Below the pieces are notes generated by a model, which searched no databases, was not told the DNA's origin, and saw only the letters and a program-made list of their open reading frames with translations. A stretch of DNA of 64,000 nucleotides from Symsagittifera roscoffensis (taxonomy: Eukaryota > Xenacoelomorpha > Acoela > Convolutidae), in the NCBI RefSeq assembly GCF_963678635.1, contig NC_087063.1, positions 63,657,290-63,721,289 on the forward strand. Direction: 5' to 3'. Position 1 is the stretch's first letter; every line of letters begins with the position of its first letter. This document shows positions 63,080-64,000 of the stretch, piece after piece. The translations under genes were made by a program, and so were the position numbers.

Positions 63080-64000
63080 TTTCAATATAAATTTTTTAAC
63101 TAGCAATTTTTGGCGGAATTTTTTTTACCATCTGAAAAAAATTAGGGCCAAAAGCTCGAAATCAAATATAAATATCATTTGCGGTCATTTTTCTTTAAAC
63201 TCTATAATTCAAATTGGGATTACTTACGCGTAACTTGTTTTGACATATAGGGTTAGCGGAAGGGTTCGTAAAAAATGAGAAAAAAAAGTTTTTTTCCTCA
63301 AATTAGTGTCGTTTTTAGTAAATGGTGTGATTCAAGATCTAAGTGATCGCGTATAAAGTTGTTGAGATTAACATGATCGATAATATTTGTTTTCAAAAAA
63401 GAAAAAAAAACAAGAAAAAGAAATAATTTTAAAAAGAATATTCAAAAATTTTTCTGACTTCTGCACAATAATGTTTGTTTTTTAGAACCCCTGTTTTGTT
63501 AAACAAGCGCTTGAAAACATTCAAAACCATTTTGGTCTTTACAAAAAAAACTAGAAAACAGTAAATTTCCATATGAGGAGCGTTACTTGATCGCGTTACT
63601 CGATCGTATTTAAACAAAATTTCAAAAATTTAAGACCAGTTTTTCTCAACACTGGGACATACTTCTCATAGGTGTTTAACTTCATTCAAATCATAATTGA
63701 TATTTTGTAAAACATTCAACGCATTCCAATAATTTATTGTGGTACCTGAATTTGCGTGAAAAAAAAAAACTAAACAACTAAAATACACCCGAATACAAAG
63801 TTCCTCCCCATTTTCAATGGTCCGAAATATCATTTCAATTTGAATAGAAGCAAAAAATTTTGCTTTTTTTTATTGCACGCGCAATATTAGACGCTTTGTA
63901 TTTTAGATAGCGTGTGGGCGGCTTAATTTACATGAAAAAATGAAAAAAAAAAGGAAAAAAAAGTTTGTTTTCTTAAAGTTAGTGTCGTTGTTAGTGAAAA
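63080..64000 (+). repeat. Dispersed repeat family B fragment and related tandem sequence
   Basis: 'TTTTTTAACTAGCAATTTTT' with 'GGCGGAATTTTTTTTACCAT' (63088-63130) matches the family B head. 'AAATTAGTGTCGTTTTTAGT' (63300) recurs as 'AAGTTAGTGTCGTTGTTAGT' (63977). The repeat runs off the window. Confidence 0.6.

Overview
The window is intron-bearing, AT-rich, gene-poor eukaryotic DNA, almost certainly from an invertebrate metazoan. It contains a rhodopsin-class GPCR, a Cys-loop (nicotinic-type) receptor, a C-type-lectin-like exon, B-box proteins, GT-AG introns and a full-length tRNA-derived SINE. I cannot name the phylum from the sequence alone. There is one 200-N assembly gap.

Layout. 0-9 kb: the terminal exon of a C-type-lectin-like gene (minus), then a 2.28-kb unit present three times in near-identical direct tandem. 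Each unit carries a complete-looking two-exon minus-strand gene (TATA box, ATG, intron, poly-A signals) for a small single-pass membrane protein that I cannot assign to a family. 8.9-10.2 kb: a WDR12/Ytm1 orthologue (ribosome biogenesis). 10-15 kb: dispersed repeats. 15.4-17.5 kb: the last four exons of an SLC25A33/A36-type mitochondrial nucleotide carrier, preceded by a 408-bp hAT-type MITE with an 8-bp target duplication. 18.2 kb: a SINE with a 14-bp target duplication. 22.9-32.0 kb: two intronless paralogues encoding about 617-residue B-box proteins, separated by two unrelated satellites of nucleosome-like period and by hairpins that share a loop. 33-43 kb: repeat-dominated, with a three-copy array of large units, foldback mariner-type elements, a 2.1-kb element built from ATTATAATCG-like repeats, an E2F-site-like minisatellite beside a 33-bp-arm hairpin, and a GC-rich minisatellite. 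44-45 kb: a single-exon GPCR (minus). 47-52 kb: two inverted copies of a dispersed repeat, one split by a nested MITE, and a 120-bp satellite. 53.5-55.5 kb: composite hAT-like material and one orphan symmetric exon. 60.3-61.5 kb: the last two exons of a nicotinic-type receptor subunit (minus), whose gene runs off the right edge and whose intron apparently starts with GC.

The genes do not form a pathway. They are unrelated housekeeping (WDR12, mitochondrial carrier), signalling (GPCR, ligand-gated channel) and lineage-specific genes (triplicated membrane protein, B-box pair, lectin). The most distinctive features are recent local duplication and a rich set of non-autonomous, inverted-repeat elements.
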